From the NCBI RefSeq assembly GCF_030867385.1, contig NZ_JAPFBJ010000003.1:372001-436000 (forward strand): a stretch of 64,000 nt of DNA, given 5' to 3'. Shown piece by piece: positions 32,510-41,487 of this stretch; positions within the stretch are counted from its first letter, which is position 1, and each line of letters starts with the position of its first letter. The position numbers and the translations under genes are program-made. Below the pieces are notes generated by a model. The model worked only from the letters and a program-made list of their open reading frames with translations, had not been told where the DNA came from and ran no database searches. Source of the stretch: Sphingobium sp. DEHP117. Its GTDB lineage: Bacteria; Pseudomonadota; Alphaproteobacteria; Sphingomonadales; Sphingomonadaceae.

Positions 32510-33901
32510 TCAGATCCCGGTGGTAGTATTGGCGTAAGACCCGGCCGCAGGGGCGTAGGACGGTGTGCCAGCGGACAGGGTTCGGCTCAGCAGCGAGAAG
32601 CTGCGGAGGGTGAGTGACCAGAAGGAGGAGCTGATGCTCGGCGAGGATGCGCTGTAGGTCACGCCCTGGGCCGAGGCACCGCCCACAGACCATGTACCGG
32701 TCCTCGAGCCATCGATCGGCACTTTGAAGATGGCGCCGCACAGATCCGTGTACCCGTAGGGCGAGAAGTCCATCATCGTGTAGATCGAGAACGTCATGGC
32801 CGTAGAGCTGACCGCGAGACCGGTAAGGCTGAACGAATTTGCCCCATTGCTCGTGTCGAGGCTTATGGATCGTGCCAGGAGCAAGGTGCCATCGGTCGAA
32901 AACTGATAGATGTCCGCCCCGGCATAGATCCGCGCAAAGACCCGGAGATTACCGTCCGGCCCCAGATTCACTGTCCCACTGCCATTGCTTGGTGGCAGTG
33001 ACAGCTGCCACTGGATAACAGCGCCCGAACTGATCTTGAGCAGACTGAGCGTGCCATTGATACCGGCCAGCCAGTAAATGGTGTTGCTGCTGTCGATTGT
33101 AACGCCATAGCCGTAATCGTAGCCTGTGCTCCCGATCGAGCGCTGCCAGCTGACGGACGGGGTCGCAGTATTGATGACAGTGATCAGGGCATCGGTGTTG
33201 CCGGCTGTCGACGTCGAGGTGTTGCCCGACAGGACCAGCAGGCTACCATCCGGGCTGAGGGCCATCTGGTTGGCATATTCGTTACCGGAGCCGCCGATCG
33301 ACCGTTGCCACTGCAAGGTGCCCAGGCTGTTGTACTTGGCGATCAGCGCGTCGGCATTGCCGGAACCGCCACTCGAGGTAGAGTAGCCGGCGACATAGAT
33401 GTTGCCGGCAGCATCGACTGCCGCATTGTACCAGAGTTCCTGACCCGAACTGTTGAGGCTGCGCTGCCATTGCAGGGTTCCCGAGGTGTCGAGCTTGGTC
33501 AGCCAGGCATAGTAGTTGCTCGAGTAGTAGGCCCCGGCGAGATAGACATTGCCGCTGGTATCGACCCAGCCGCCGTTGATGAAAGGGCCAGACACGTTCT
33601 GTGCCCAGATCAGCGCGCCATCCCGGTTCCATTTGAACACCGCGCCCGAGGCGCTGGCGTAGATGTTGCCGCTGCTGTCAGTGCCCAGGATCTGGAAATT
33701 GACCACGGTCGAGCCGAAGGTCGCATACCAAAAGCTCTCGTTCGACTTGCCGTAGAGGTTCGAGAGCGAGATTGGACCCGATGCGACGCCAGCCAGCGTC
33801 CGGACGGCAGCCTCGCCAAGGGAAGTTGTGGTGGTCGATGTCCGCCCGAGTTCGACCGCGACATTGCCAAGCGAGATCGGCCCTGAGCTCTGAAGGGTCA
33901 T
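32510..33901 (-). CDS. Phage tail protein with beta-propeller (SBBP-like) repeats
   Basis: 463 residues. The N-terminal part has the phage tail-tip signature GPISLGNVAVELGR and its near repeat GPISLSNLYGKS. The rest is a series of about 45-residue repeats with the pattern DTSGNVYLAG, DAAGNIYVAG, LGTLQWQRSIGGSG and SWQRSIGSTGYDYG, as in SBBP beta-propellers. The repeats suggest a receptor-binding or sugar-binding domain at the tail tip. It overlaps the S74 fibre gene by four bases. Confidence 0.8.
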   Translation of the reverse strand: MTLQSSGPISLGNVAVELGRTSTTTTSLGEAAVRTLAGVASGPISLSNLYGKSNESFWYATFGSTVVNFQILGTDSSGNIYASASGAVFKWNRDGALIWAQNVSGPFINGGWVDTSGNVYLAGAYYSSNYYAWLTKLDTSGTLQWQRSLNSSGQELWYNAAVDAAGNIYVAGYSTSSGGSGNADALIAKYNSLGTLQWQRSIGGSGNEYANQMALSPDGSLLVLSGNTSTSTAGNTDALITVINTATPSVSWQRSIGSTGYDYGYGVTIDSSNTIYWLAGINGTLSLLKISSGAVIQWQLSLPPSNGSGTVNLGPDGNLRVFARIYAGADIYQFSTDGTLLLARSISLDTSNGANSFSLTGLAVSSTAMTFSIYTMMDFSPYGYTDLCGAIFKVPIDGSRTGTWSVGGASAQGVTYSASSPSISSSFWSLTLRSFSLLSRTLSAGTPSYAPAAGSYANTTTGI

Positions 33902-34758
33902 GTGCGGGCCTCAAGGCGATCGACCTTGTCCGCCAGATCTTTCACCGCCTCTATGAGCACGCCGACGAGATTGCCATAGGCGACAGACAGCAGCCCGTCG
34001 TCGTGGGCCATGACTGCCTCGGGAACGATTGGCGCCAGTTCCTGGGCAATAAGGCCGAGGCCTCGGCTGCCCGTGTCGCGCCGGGTAAAGGTAACTCCGC
34101 GCAGGCTGCGGACCCGGTCCAGAGCACCGGCGATTGTCTCAACATCCGTCTTGAGGCGGGCATCGGAATAGGCGGTTATGTCGCCTGTCGCGGTGATCGA
34201 TCCCGACACCGAAATGCTGCCAGTGAAGCTATCGCCCGCCTTGTTGGCAGGGGTAAAGCCCAGCGCCCCGGTCACATCTCCGGATGCGAGCGATGCGCCC
34301 GTCGTCACCCGGCCTTTGGCATCGACCGTCACCTTGGCGTAGGTCCCGGCAACCACGCCCGAGTTTGCCAGCGTCGCGGCAAAGGACAGGGCAGCGGATC
34401 CGTCGAATGCCGCGCTGGTGCCGGTTACGTCTCCGGTCAGCGCAATGGTCCGCCCGGTCGCCCACCTGGTCGCTGTCGCGGCATTGCCGGTACAGGAGCC
34501 GGATGAGCCGGTGATCGATCCACTGCTGGTGATGTAGCCGTTGGGATTGGTTGAATTGTAGGGCGTGAAGCCGAGCGCGGTCGTCACCATCGCCGAGGTC
34601 AGATTGCCAAAGCCTACCTGCACGACGGTGCCGCCTGCCGTTTTCGAATAGAGCTTCTGGTCGGCCAGATTGACCGCGAGTTCACCCGCCTGCAGCGAAG
34701 CGGCGGCAGGGATGCTGGCTGCGGTCGAGGACCGTTTAAGCAGGATGGTGCTCGGCAT
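33898..34758 (-). CDS. Tail fibre protein with S74 intramolecular chaperone
   Basis: 286 residues. The N-terminal part is fibre-like (ASLQAGELAVNLADQKLYSK, then Gly/Thr/Ala-rich repeats with [13 protein letters not shown]). The C terminus is a peptidase S74 chaperone of the endosialidase type: YSDARLKTDVETIAGALDRV with the Ser-Lys pair, LGLIAQELAPIVPEAV, LSVAYGNLVGVLIEAVKDLA, and a terminal coiled coil. This domain trimerises the fibre and then cuts itself off. It overlaps both neighbours. Confidence 0.9.
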   Translation of the reverse strand: MPSTILLKRSSTAASIPAAASLQAGELAVNLADQKLYSKTAGGTVVQVGFGNLTSAMVTTALGFTPYNSTNPNGYITSSGSITGSSGSCTGNAATATRWATGRTIALTGDVTGTSAAFDGSAALSFAATLANSGVVAGTYAKVTVDAKGRVTTGASLASGDVTGALGFTPANKAGDSFTGSISVSGSITATGDITAYSDARLKTDVETIAGALDRVRSLRGVTFTRRDTGSRGLGLIAQELAPIVPEAVMAHDDGLLSVAYGNLVGVLIEAVKDLADKVDRLEART

Positions 34759-36299
34759 CAGAAGGTTCCACCATCCAGCGTCACGCCATCAATCGAGCCA
34801 CCGGTGATGGCAACGCTGCTGGCAGCCTGTGTCGACATGGTACCGAGCCCCGAGATATCGGTGTTGGGGATGGTGGCCGAGGCGGTGAACGCGGCAGTTC
34901 CGTTGCCCTTGAGGTAGCCGGTCAGCGTCGTCGCACCCGAGCCGCCCTTGGCCACGCCGAGCGTTCCGCCGATATTGCCGAGGGTCAGATTGGCTTCGTT
35001 GACATCCAAGGTGGGGTTGCCCGCGACACCATCACCATTGGTAATGGCGACCTTGGTCGAGCCGGCCGTCAGGGTGCGTGCTGCCACAGTTCCTGCAGCT
35101 GTCCGGGCGATGATCCCGTTGGCGGCAAGGTTATGGAGTGCGAGCGCCTGACCGCTCAGCGCAACAGCGTCGGCAGCCACAGCAATGCCAGTCCCGGCAC
35201 CGACGTCGATCGTGTTGCCAGTCTTGGTGAGGCCATTGCCGGCAACGATCTGGCCTGCGCCATTGAACTGGACGAAGGTGATCGCAGTCGTGCCGAGCGT
35301 ACCGCCGGTATCAACCGTGCAGAGATAGCCGATGTCGGCGTTCACCGTGCCCTGTTCGACAAACAGGTAGGCTGAGACATGCTCGTCCCAGGTCGAGAGA
35401 TCGATGGCCCGGGACCAGGCGCCAGAGGCAACGACATAGACGCCATTTGCCGAAGTTGTGGTCTGGTCTTTCACCAGCACACGGTCGCCGACGGCAAGCG
35501 CGACCCCGTCGATCGTCATGGTCCCGGAAAGCGAAGCAATATTGGCAGTGGATGCTGCCTTGACCGAGGCCTTGGGATCGAGCCCCTGAACAGTCAGATC
35601 GACGTAGTTCTTGGTGGCGGCATCCTGCGCAGCGGTTGGATCCGCCAACCCGGTGATGCGCTGGCTGTTGAAGTCCACCGCTGCGGTGGGCGCGGCCAGT
35701 TGATCGAGCCGGTTGGCGCGCACACGGGCATCGGTGAAGTAGAGGTTAGTACCTTCCGCGATATCGCTGGTCGAGAGCGTGATTGCGCCCGTCCGGCCAG
35801 CAACCGAGGTCACCGGGAACGTGATCGCGACATTGCTGGCGGTCGTAATGCGTCCCTTGGCATCGACCGTGACCTGACCGACTTGCGTAGCGGAGCCATA
35901 AGTCCCGGCGGTGGCGCCACTATTGGCGAGAGTCAGCGCGATTGCAGCATTGGCAGAGCCATCAAAAGTCGCAGAGCCCGTGCCGTCGCCCGTGATCGAA
36001 AAGGTCCGCACTGTCGCAAGCCTGGTCGCGGTTCCGGCATTGCCGTCGATCGAGCCCGAGATCGTCGAGGTGAAAGTCTTGGCCCCGGCGATGGTCTGTG
36101 TGCCGGTCGTCGCCACAAAAGCACCGGAACCGCCAATAGCAATTACTGAGGTGGCCGTGCCGCCAGCGCCTCCCGTGCCGGTGCCGTAGTAGAGGGTGTT
36201 GTCCTGCTCGTTGAACGCGAGCTCGGCATTGGCAAGCGATGCAGGAGCACCGGCCGCACCGCCTGCGGCCCGGCGCTTGATACGCAGGGTATTGGCCAT
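34758..36299 (-). CDS. Phage tail fibre/stalk protein with Ala/Gly/Thr repeats
   Basis: 513 residues. It begins like other tail-fibre N termini ([39 protein letters not shown]) and continues with repeats rich in Ala, Gly and Thr ([48 protein letters not shown]). The N terminus resembles that of the S74 fibre (both have an A-S-L-x-A-x-E-L-A-x-N core), so the two fibres may share an attachment domain. It has no chaperone of its own and may rely on the next gene. Confidence 0.82.
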   Translation of the reverse strand: MANTLRIKRRAAGGAAGAPASLANAELAFNEQDNTLYYGTGTGGAGGTATSVIAIGGSGAFVATTGTQTIAGAKTFTSTISGSIDGNAGTATRLATVRTFSITGDGTGSATFDGSANAAIALTLANSGATAGTYGSATQVGQVTVDAKGRITTASNVAITFPVTSVAGRTGAITLSTSDIAEGTNLYFTDARVRANRLDQLAAPTAAVDFNSQRITGLADPTAAQDAATKNYVDLTVQGLDPKASVKAASTANIASLSGTMTIDGVALAVGDRVLVKDQTTTSANGVYVVASGAWSRAIDLSTWDEHVSAYLFVEQGTVNADIGYLCTVDTGGTLGTTAITFVQFNGAGQIVAGNGLTKTGNTIDVGAGTGIAVAADAVALSGQALALHNLAANGIIARTAAGTVAARTLTAGSTKVAITNGDGVAGNPTLDVNEANLTLGNIGGTLGVAKGGSGATTLTGYLKGNGTAAFTASATIPNTDISGLGTMSTQAASSVAITGGSIDGVTLDGGTF

Positions 36300-36583
36300 C
36301 AGAAATTACCTCCGTCGACCAGTCTGGCCGCTTTCTCGTTGATCCATGTGTTGGTGGGGGATGAGTACGTGAGGACGTCGCCGCCCTCGGGAAGGCTGAG
36401 CGCCACATCGGACAGGTCCTTCAGAGCACTGAGTGGTCCAGGCGGTCCCGGCGGCCCTTGAGGCCCGGTAAATCCGCGCGGGCCGGCAATGCCCGCGCTG
36501 GCGATATCAAGGACGAAGCTGGCCCCATCGCTCTCGACGAGGATGGTCTGGACCGCCTCGACGATCTGGATCGCGGCCGTCAT
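36299..36583 (-). CDS. Small phage protein with collagen-like stretch
   Basis: 94 residues. After a short beta-rich part ([20 protein letters not shown]) there is a Gly-X-Y run ([17 protein letters not shown]), as found in phage fibre proteins, where it forms a triple-helical stalk. The C-terminal part ends [20 protein letters not shown]. It lies between fibre genes and overlaps both by one to four bases. The role is probably structural. Confidence 0.7.
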   Translation of the reverse strand: MTAAIQIVEAVQTILVESDGASFVLDIASAGIAGPRGFTGPQGPPGPPGPLSALKDLSDVALSLPEGGDVLTYSSPTNTWINEKAARLVDGGNF

Positions 36584-36891
36584 TCGACATCGAACGTGAG
36601 GGTCGGCAGCACCTCACGCTCCCCGGTGTCATTCTCGAAGCCCAGCGTCAGCCAAACCCGGCCAGCACCGGGTGCAAGCGGAGCAGTCTGCTCGTCGGTC
36701 CATAGAACCTCGATCTGTCCACCCGTTGCCGGTGAAAGAATGGTAAGCGCTGGCGGCGCAATGTTCGGACTCTGGTCGATGACCATGAGCGCAAGCCCGG
36801 TAAGATCCCGGGCCACCCCTGCGCTCTGGTCGACAAAGAAGGTGGCGCGCACGCGCTTGGTGCCGCCCCGGCGAATGGTCAGCCTGGTCAT
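36580..36891 (-). CDS. Phage tail-region protein, unknown
   Basis: 103 residues from MTRLTIRRGGTKRVRATFFV. Longer starts would run through the preceding holin-like gene. The sequence is beta-rich with VARDLTGLALMVIDQ, ATGGQIEVLWTDEQTAPLA and RVWLTLGFENDTGEREVL. It resembles the small BppU-like N-terminal domains of baseplate proteins, but that is only a visual likeness. Translationally coupled to the collagen-like gene. Confidence 0.65.
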   Translation of the reverse strand: MTRLTIRRGGTKRVRATFFVDQSAGVARDLTGLALMVIDQSPNIAPPALTILSPATGGQIEVLWTDEQTAPLAPGAGRVWLTLGFENDTGEREVLPTLTFDVE

Positions 36892-36947
36892 GCCTGCACC
36901 TGATTGGAAAAGAGGGTGGCGGGAGCCGCAGCCCCCGCCCTGGGGCA

Positions 36948-37142
36948 TCAGCCGATGCGGGCCGTGGCCGTCTTGCGGAACAGGACGCCGCCGATGCCGG
37001 TCAGCGCCAGGACCACGGTCAGGACGTCTGTCTGATCGAGCCCGTCGGGCAGAACGCCAAGCGTGCCGGCAACGCCCCAGAGGCTGCCGATGAGGCCGGT
37101 CCAGATAGCCTTCGAGGTCCACCAGGGTTTGAGGTCTTCCAT
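36948..37142 (-). CDS. Small two-helix membrane protein, holin candidate
   Basis: 64 residues from MEDLKPWW behind GGAGAAATGAC. It has two hydrophobic segments (AIWTGLIGSLWGVAGTLGVL and VLTVVLALTGIGGVLF) with a basic C terminus (RKTATARIG). Size, topology and position beside the endolysin fit a holin. A strong terminator separates it from the endolysin, so it would need readthrough or its own promoter. Confidence 0.65.
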   Translation of the reverse strand: MEDLKPWWTSKAIWTGLIGSLWGVAGTLGVLPDGLDQTDVLTVVLALTGIGGVLFRKTATARIG

Positions 37143-37153
37143 GTCATTTCTCC

Positions 37154-37176
37154 AAAAAAACCCGCCAAAAGGCGGG
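37154..37176 (-). terminator. Rho-independent terminator after the endolysin gene
   Basis: On the minus strand CCCGCC-TTTT-GGCGGG is followed by seven T residues. It lies between the endolysin stop and the holin-like start and should strongly reduce transcription into the fibre genes unless antitermination operates. Confidence 0.85.
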
Positions 37177-37214
37177 CGGGATGATCCAGCGGCGATGCGC
37201 AATGGATGGGTGGG

Positions 37215-37754
37215 TCAGGCTTCGTTGGTGGAGAGTGCACCGGTTGCAGCGAGTTCGACCGGCTTCGCGCTCGCGGGCGCAGCCTTGTAGACGGGGCGGC
37301 GGACGGCGATGCAGCGCTCCCGTGCAATCCGGGTGATGGTCACACCATCGGACTGGTTTCCGCCCAGCACATGGAAGGCGCCATAGTCCTCGCCGATGTA
37401 GAGCCCGACATGGCCAGAGACCTCACCGCGGCGGAAAACGAGCACATCGCCGAGCTGCGGCTTTGCGCTCCCGTCCTTGCCGAAGTTTACCCAGCTCCTC
37501 GCCCAAAGCGGCTGGTTCGGGAGCGCCTTGCCAGCACGCTTGGCGACAATGGCAGCGAACAGTCCGCACCAGGGAATCTCGTCATGGTTGTAAACCTTGG
37601 CGAGGCCCAGTTCCTTGGCCCAGCCAAGGATCACGGGGTTATCTGCTGAGCCCTGCGCTTCGACAGTGCCAAAGAGCTTTCGAGCTTCCGCCACCATCCT
37701 GGGCAGCGGCTGCAGGTCATCGAGCCAGCGATAGGCTGGCGGTAGCGGGTTCAT
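37215..37754 (-). CDS. Endolysin-like protein, TIGR02594/CHAP family
   Basis: 179 residues from MNPLPPAYRWLDDL behind AGGAG. The papain-like NlpC/CHAP core is seen in NHDEIPWCGLFAAIVAKRAG (catalytic Cys) and SGHVGLYIGEDYGAFHVLGG (catalytic His), with PQLGDVLVFRRGEV between. Members of this family cut peptidoglycan peptides and serve as phage lysins. The neighbours on both sides are small membrane proteins, giving a compact lysis cassette. Confidence 0.85.
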   Translation of the reverse strand: MNPLPPAYRWLDDLQPLPRMVAEARKLFGTVEAQGSADNPVILGWAKELGLAKVYNHDEIPWCGLFAAIVAKRAGKALPNQPLWARSWVNFGKDGSAKPQLGDVLVFRRGEVSGHVGLYIGEDYGAFHVLGGNQSDGVTITRIARERCIAVRRPVYKAAPASAKPVELAATGALSTNEA

Positions 37755-37774
37755 GGATTTTCTCCTCTGGGAGG

Positions 37775-37990
37775 TTAGCGGCCTGCAAAGCCTTTGAAGG
37801 CAGCCGTGATCACGGCGATTGCTGCGACCAGGGTTGAGAGCCATTTGACGAAGCGGACCACACCCGTGGCGGTGTTCCAGGCGTCAAGGAGGTCTTTGAG
37901 TTCCTTGCGCACGGCCTTCAGCTCCTCCTGGACGGCTTCAAGGTCAGCGCGAATGAGCGCCATTTCGATGGCGGGATCCTGTTCCGACAT
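37775..37990 (-). CDS. Small coiled-coil plus membrane-anchor protein (XhlA-like)
   Basis: 71 residues: an amphipathic helix with heptads (MALIRADLEAVQEELKAVRK, then ELKDLL) and one C-terminal membrane segment (WLSTLVAAIAVITAAFKGFA). This is the layout of haemolysin XhlA-type proteins that assist phage holins. It starts 21 bases before the endolysin, in the same orientation. Confidence 0.65.
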   Translation of the reverse strand: MSEQDPAIEMALIRADLEAVQEELKAVRKELKDLLDAWNTATGVVRFVKWLSTLVAAIAVITAAFKGFAGR

Positions 37991-37998
37991 GGCAGGCC

Positions 37999-38580
37999 TC
38001 AGCGCGTGGTGCAGATGATGGCGATGCCGCCGGCCGCCAGATCGACGGCGTAACCGGGCATCGTATTCAGGTCGGTCTGCCGCTGCCGGGGGCCGGCCGC
38101 ATAGTGGACGAACAGCGCGGCTTCGGAAAGCGCTGTCGGTTCGGTGATGACGTCGAACCGGTAGTTGGTGCCGCTCGACCGGCCGAACCTGCGGATGACG
38201 CAGCACAGCTCGAAGTCGTTGCGGAAATGCCGGGTGAAGCTGCCGCGCGGAAGATAGCCGCCGCCGTTCTCCACATTGTGGTAGCCCGCTTGCCATGTCT
38301 GGCTGATCTCACCGGCGGAGCCCGTGAAAATGTAGTCGGCCGTGCCAGCCACCGCGAGTGAGACATGCTCATAGAGGTCCCACTCGACCCCGGCATCATA
38401 CATGGCACCGATCACACGGTTGGTGTCCGGCGGCACGAACATCTGCGGCGTCCAGAGCCGCCAGCTTCCCAAGGGACGCACATAGGTGGTGCCGTCGAGG
38501 AACAGGCTGTAGCGGATCTCGAGGTCGTCGTTGATCGGCAGCACGTCCTCGCGTGCTGTCGGGTTGATGTGCTGATTCAT
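37999..38580 (-). CDS. Phage tail-region protein, unknown
   Basis: 193 residues without signal or membrane segments. It is rich in aromatic residues and beta-forming stretches (EIRYSLFLDGTTYVRPLG, ADYIFTGSAGEISQTWQAGY, GYLPRGSFTRHFRNDFELCC). No recognised domain. It lies between the lysis genes and two tail proteins with short gaps, so a virion or tail-tip role is likely but unproven. Confidence 0.6.
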   Translation of the reverse strand: MNQHINPTAREDVLPINDDLEIRYSLFLDGTTYVRPLGSWRLWTPQMFVPPDTNRVIGAMYDAGVEWDLYEHVSLAVAGTADYIFTGSAGEISQTWQAGYHNVENGGGYLPRGSFTRHFRNDFELCCVIRRFGRSSGTNYRFDVITEPTALSEAALFVHYAAGPRQRQTDLNTMPGYAVDLAAGGIAIICTTR

Positions 38581-38584
38581 CTGC

Positions 38585-39484
38585 TTACTCCACAGTCACA
38601 TCGACCACCTCGAAGCAGGTGTGTGTGCCCGATTGTGTGCCTGAGGTGCCGATCGCCGCGCCCCCTGAAGTGGCCGCAACCTGGAACGAGTTCGTGGCTG
38701 CGTTGACGATAAAATAGATGGTGTTTGCCGCAATGCCGGACGGCAGGGCGCCGCTCGTCTGGAACAGCACGCGCCGGCCATTGGTGAGACCATGCCCACT
38801 GCTGGTGATGGTTGCCGGACTCGCGATGTTGATTGTGGGATAGAACGGTATTCGCGCGCCGGTCTTGTTGCTCGGTGTTGGCGTCGCGGCAGAAAACTTC
38901 GTGAAGATCGCAAAGTAGACGGTGTGCGTTCCCGACTGGCTGCCGGTCAAAGTGATGGCCGCGCCACCAGGCGTGGCGGCGACCCGGAACGTGGTCGCGG
39001 TTACATCACGGGCATAATACTTGGTGCTGGCGACAAGGCCTGACGGCAATGTCCCTCCGGTTGTGAACTGGACAGGTGTGCCGTTGGTAATGCTGCTGGT
39101 TGAGCTCACCGTGAATGTAGCAGTCGCGATAGCGATGGTTACGGTCAGGCTTGATGCATAGTCCTGCGCCCAGGTGTCGAAGCTGTACTTGGTGCCGCCC
39201 ATTGTGAGAGCAGCGGCGAACCCTGCCGGTTGGTCGCCCTGTAGCTGGAGGGTAACAGGCCAGGTCGAGCCCACATTATCCTCGACCGAGTAGACGCCCT
39301 GGATCGTCTGGCCTTTAAACGTCGTGGGACTCAGCGCCCCGCCGATCGGATAGTATGCGCTGGCAATGCCAAACCCGTAGTAGGTCCACCAGGCACCTTT
39401 GAAGCCGTCAGAATACTGGCCAACCGCCATCTGGTAGCGGCTTGCACCTCCCGATCCGAGCAGGATGCCCAGCACGCCCGACAT
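38585..39484 (-). CDS. Phage tail protein with duplicated Ig-like module
   Basis: 299 residues. An N-terminal part (MSGVLGILLGSGGASRYQMA and SFDTWAQDYAS) is followed by two copies of a roughly 80-residue module. Each copy ends in a PSG-n-x-x-T-x-Y then FxVAAT-GGAAI then QSGTHT pattern: first TLPSGLVASTKYYARD with TFRVAATPGGAAI, then ALPSGIAANTIYFIV with SFQVAATSGGAAI. The module is common in phage tail adhesins. It overlaps the previous gene by one base. Confidence 0.7.
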   Translation of the reverse strand: MSGVLGILLGSGGASRYQMAVGQYSDGFKGAWWTYYGFGIASAYYPIGGALSPTTFKGQTIQGVYSVEDNVGSTWPVTLQLQGDQPAGFAAALTMGGTKYSFDTWAQDYASSLTVTIAIATATFTVSSTSSITNGTPVQFTTGGTLPSGLVASTKYYARDVTATTFRVAATPGGAAITLTGSQSGTHTVYFAIFTKFSAATPTPSNKTGARIPFYPTINIASPATITSSGHGLTNGRRVLFQTSGALPSGIAANTIYFIVNAATNSFQVAATSGGAAIGTSGTQSGTHTCFEVVDVTVE

Positions 39485-40572
39485 CAGCTGATCCCGGTGC
39501 CGGAGACGAACCAGACGTTGGTCTCGACCTTGATCAGCGTGGCAAGGCCTCGCACGGCGAGTGTCCGGTTGCCAGTGCTGGTGGTGCCTGCCTGGCAGAG
39601 GGTCACGCCGGAGCCCTGAGCGATCGTGATGGCTGCACCACCATTGTTGACGATGGTGACGGTCGTCCCAAGCGGGAAACTGACCGTGCCATTGGGGGGC
39701 ACGGTGATGGTCTGGGACGCGGAATTGAGCGAATAGATGTGTTTGCCATTGTCAGCTGCGACCAACTGGTAGGACGCGCTTTGGGCGTTCTGCGGCACTT
39801 CCCGGAAGCCGATCGCCCAGGCTGAGCCACCGGCGTCGTTGACGCTCGAACCGGTCGCCGCGCCCGAGATCGTCTTGTTGGAAAGCGTCTGGGTATCAGT
39901 TGTGCCCACCGCCGCACCGGACGGTGCGGACTTGCCGGACCAAGAGGCAAGGTTGGCGCTGTAAGCCTGAACATCGGTACCGATGGCGAGACCAAGGTTC
40001 GTGCGGGCCGTCAGGGCATCGCCTGCACCGGTTCCGCCGTTGGCAACAGCAACGGTGCCGGTAATCTTCGAGCCGCCCAGCGAGGTGATCCAGGCAGGAT
40101 CAACATAGGTGCTGGTCGTCAGCACGGCATTGCCGGATACCGAGGGGGCCGACAGGGCGATAGTCCACGCGGCAATGGTGCCGCTGCCACCGACCATGCC
40201 GACGGTGACCGTCAGCGCGCCGGTGCCAGTGGTGTAGGCCGTGATCTGGCCATGCATCCAGTTTGTCGGCGTCGCCGTGCTGGTGATGGTCACCCATTGC
40301 CCGACGACAAAGGCCTTGCCGGTCTGGACGGTCAGCGATTTCGCGCCGGTGCCAATCGCAAGCGAAGTCGTGCTGGTGGCGCTGGTGCCGGGAGCGTTGA
40401 CGGCGGTGGAGGCGCTGGCGGCAGCGTTGGTCGCATAGCCGTTGACCTCGACCGCCAGAGCATTGGCCTCGGTGCCGAAGGTCGGCAGCGCACCGAGGAA
40501 GGCGTCCGCGCGCGCGGAAAAGTTCGCCGCATCCGTCCGGGACGGCGGCGTGGGCAGTGCTGTGATCGGCAT
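39484..40572 (-). CDS. Phage tail/fibre protein, unknown
   Basis: 362 residues. An Ala-rich helical start (DAANFSARADAFLGALPTFG, ATNAAASASTAVNAPGTSAT) is followed by beta-rich repeats with WSGKSAPSGAAVGTTDTQTL, and a C-terminal part with SLNSASQTITVPPNGTVSFP, which resembles the C-terminal beta domain of phage stalk proteins. It probably forms part of the tail tip or fibre. Confidence 0.68.
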   Translation of the reverse strand: MPITALPTPPSRTDAANFSARADAFLGALPTFGTEANALAVEVNGYATNAAASASTAVNAPGTSATSTTSLAIGTGAKSLTVQTGKAFVVGQWVTITSTATPTNWMHGQITAYTTGTGALTVTVGMVGGSGTIAAWTIALSAPSVSGNAVLTTSTYVDPAWITSLGGSKITGTVAVANGGTGAGDALTARTNLGLAIGTDVQAYSANLASWSGKSAPSGAAVGTTDTQTLSNKTISGAATGSSVNDAGGSAWAIGFREVPQNAQSASYQLVAADNGKHIYSLNSASQTITVPPNGTVSFPLGTTVTIVNNGGAAITIAQGSGVTLCQAGTTSTGNRTLAVRGLATLIKVETNVWFVSGTGIS

Positions 40573-40593
40573 GAAATTACCCCTCGGGGTGGA

Positions 40594-41487
40594 TCAGGTG
40601 AGCCCTTCGATGGTCAGGCTGCAGTAGCTGACCGTCGGGTAGGCAAGGTCGATCGAGAATTCTTTGTAGAAGCCGTAGACGGTGAGGCTCTCGAAGCTCT
40701 CCGAGCCGATCCACAACACCGGGCTCGCGCGAAGCGCGGCAAGGTTGCGGTGGACGTCGTCAATGGCGCTGGTCTGCATGACCACTCGGGCGGTCATGCG
40801 CTTGGCAAAGGCCCGCTCGACCACCGAGGTGACGCCGAACTGATCGGTCTCCTTGCGGGAGTAATCGATGATCCCGATGTCCGCGCCGTGCTCGGTCTCG
40901 CCGATCGTGAACTGGCGGCCAACCAGCAGCGTTCCGCAAGAGACCACATCGGCTGGATTGTCACGGGAAACGGTGACGGTGAGGACGCCAGCCTCGTAGA
41001 CCGGCACATCAAGGAACAGCAGGCTGGACTTGCGGCCCACTGGCTCGAAGAACCAGCTGAACCAGTTATCAATCGCGGTCCCGCCGACATTGAAGCTCTG
41101 GGTCTTCGAATAGAGCTGCGTGCCCGAGACCGTGAGAGAAACGGTCGCGCTTTCGGCATCGGTATCGATCAGCGCCACACCGTCGGTTGCACCGGGTGCC
41201 AGGACGACCTGCAAACTTCCGGCTCGTGTCGTGGCCGTGCCCACGCGCGCATCGAACATGGCCCAGCGGTTGGTCGGCCCGAGATCCAGCCATTTGGTCG
41301 GATCACTTGCCGGGTTCACGCCGGTCGAAGCTGCCAAGGCCTCATATTTGCGGTGCGTCGTGGTCAGGATAACCCGGGCGCCCACCGCATAGGCCGTGCC
41401 CGAATTCCACACCACATAATCGTTCTCCGGAGCCGTGCTGGTGGTGAGCATGGCATCCGTCAGCGTGGTCGGACGGATCAGCTTCAT
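40594..41487 (-). CDS. Phage minor tail protein, unknown
   Basis: 297 residues. The N-terminal 80 residues contain a small carbohydrate-binding-like module (YVVWNSGTAYAVGARVILT and YEALAASTGVNPASDPTKWL, as in CBM5/12-like phage domains). The rest is beta-rich (WFSWFFEPVGRKSSLLFLDV, YGFYKEFSIDLAYPTVSYCS). The gene overlaps the tape measure stop by four bases, the position of distal tail proteins. Confidence 0.7.
   Translation of the reverse strand: MKLIRPTTLTDAMLTTSTAPENDYVVWNSGTAYAVGARVILTTTHRKYEALAASTGVNPASDPTKWLDLGPTNRWAMFDARVGTATTRAGSLQVVLAPGATDGVALIDTDAESATVSLTVSGTQLYSKTQSFNVGGTAIDNWFSWFFEPVGRKSSLLFLDVPVYEAGVLTVTVSRDNPADVVSCGTLLVGRQFTIGETEHGADIGIIDYSRKETDQFGVTSVVERAFAKRMTARVVMQTSAIDDVHRNLAALRASPVLWIGSESFESLTVYGFYKEFSIDLAYPTVSYCSLTIEGLT

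Noticed and set aside
36299..36583. Collagen-like run as a sign of a eukaryotic-type gene
   Set aside because: Gly-Pro-X stretches are common in phage tail proteins and the gene is embedded in the tail operon.
32510..40572. Repetitive Gly/Ala/Thr-rich coding that looks like a repeat array
   Set aside because: These are protein-level repeats of tail fibres and adhesins, not DNA direct repeats with spacers; no CRISPR array is present.
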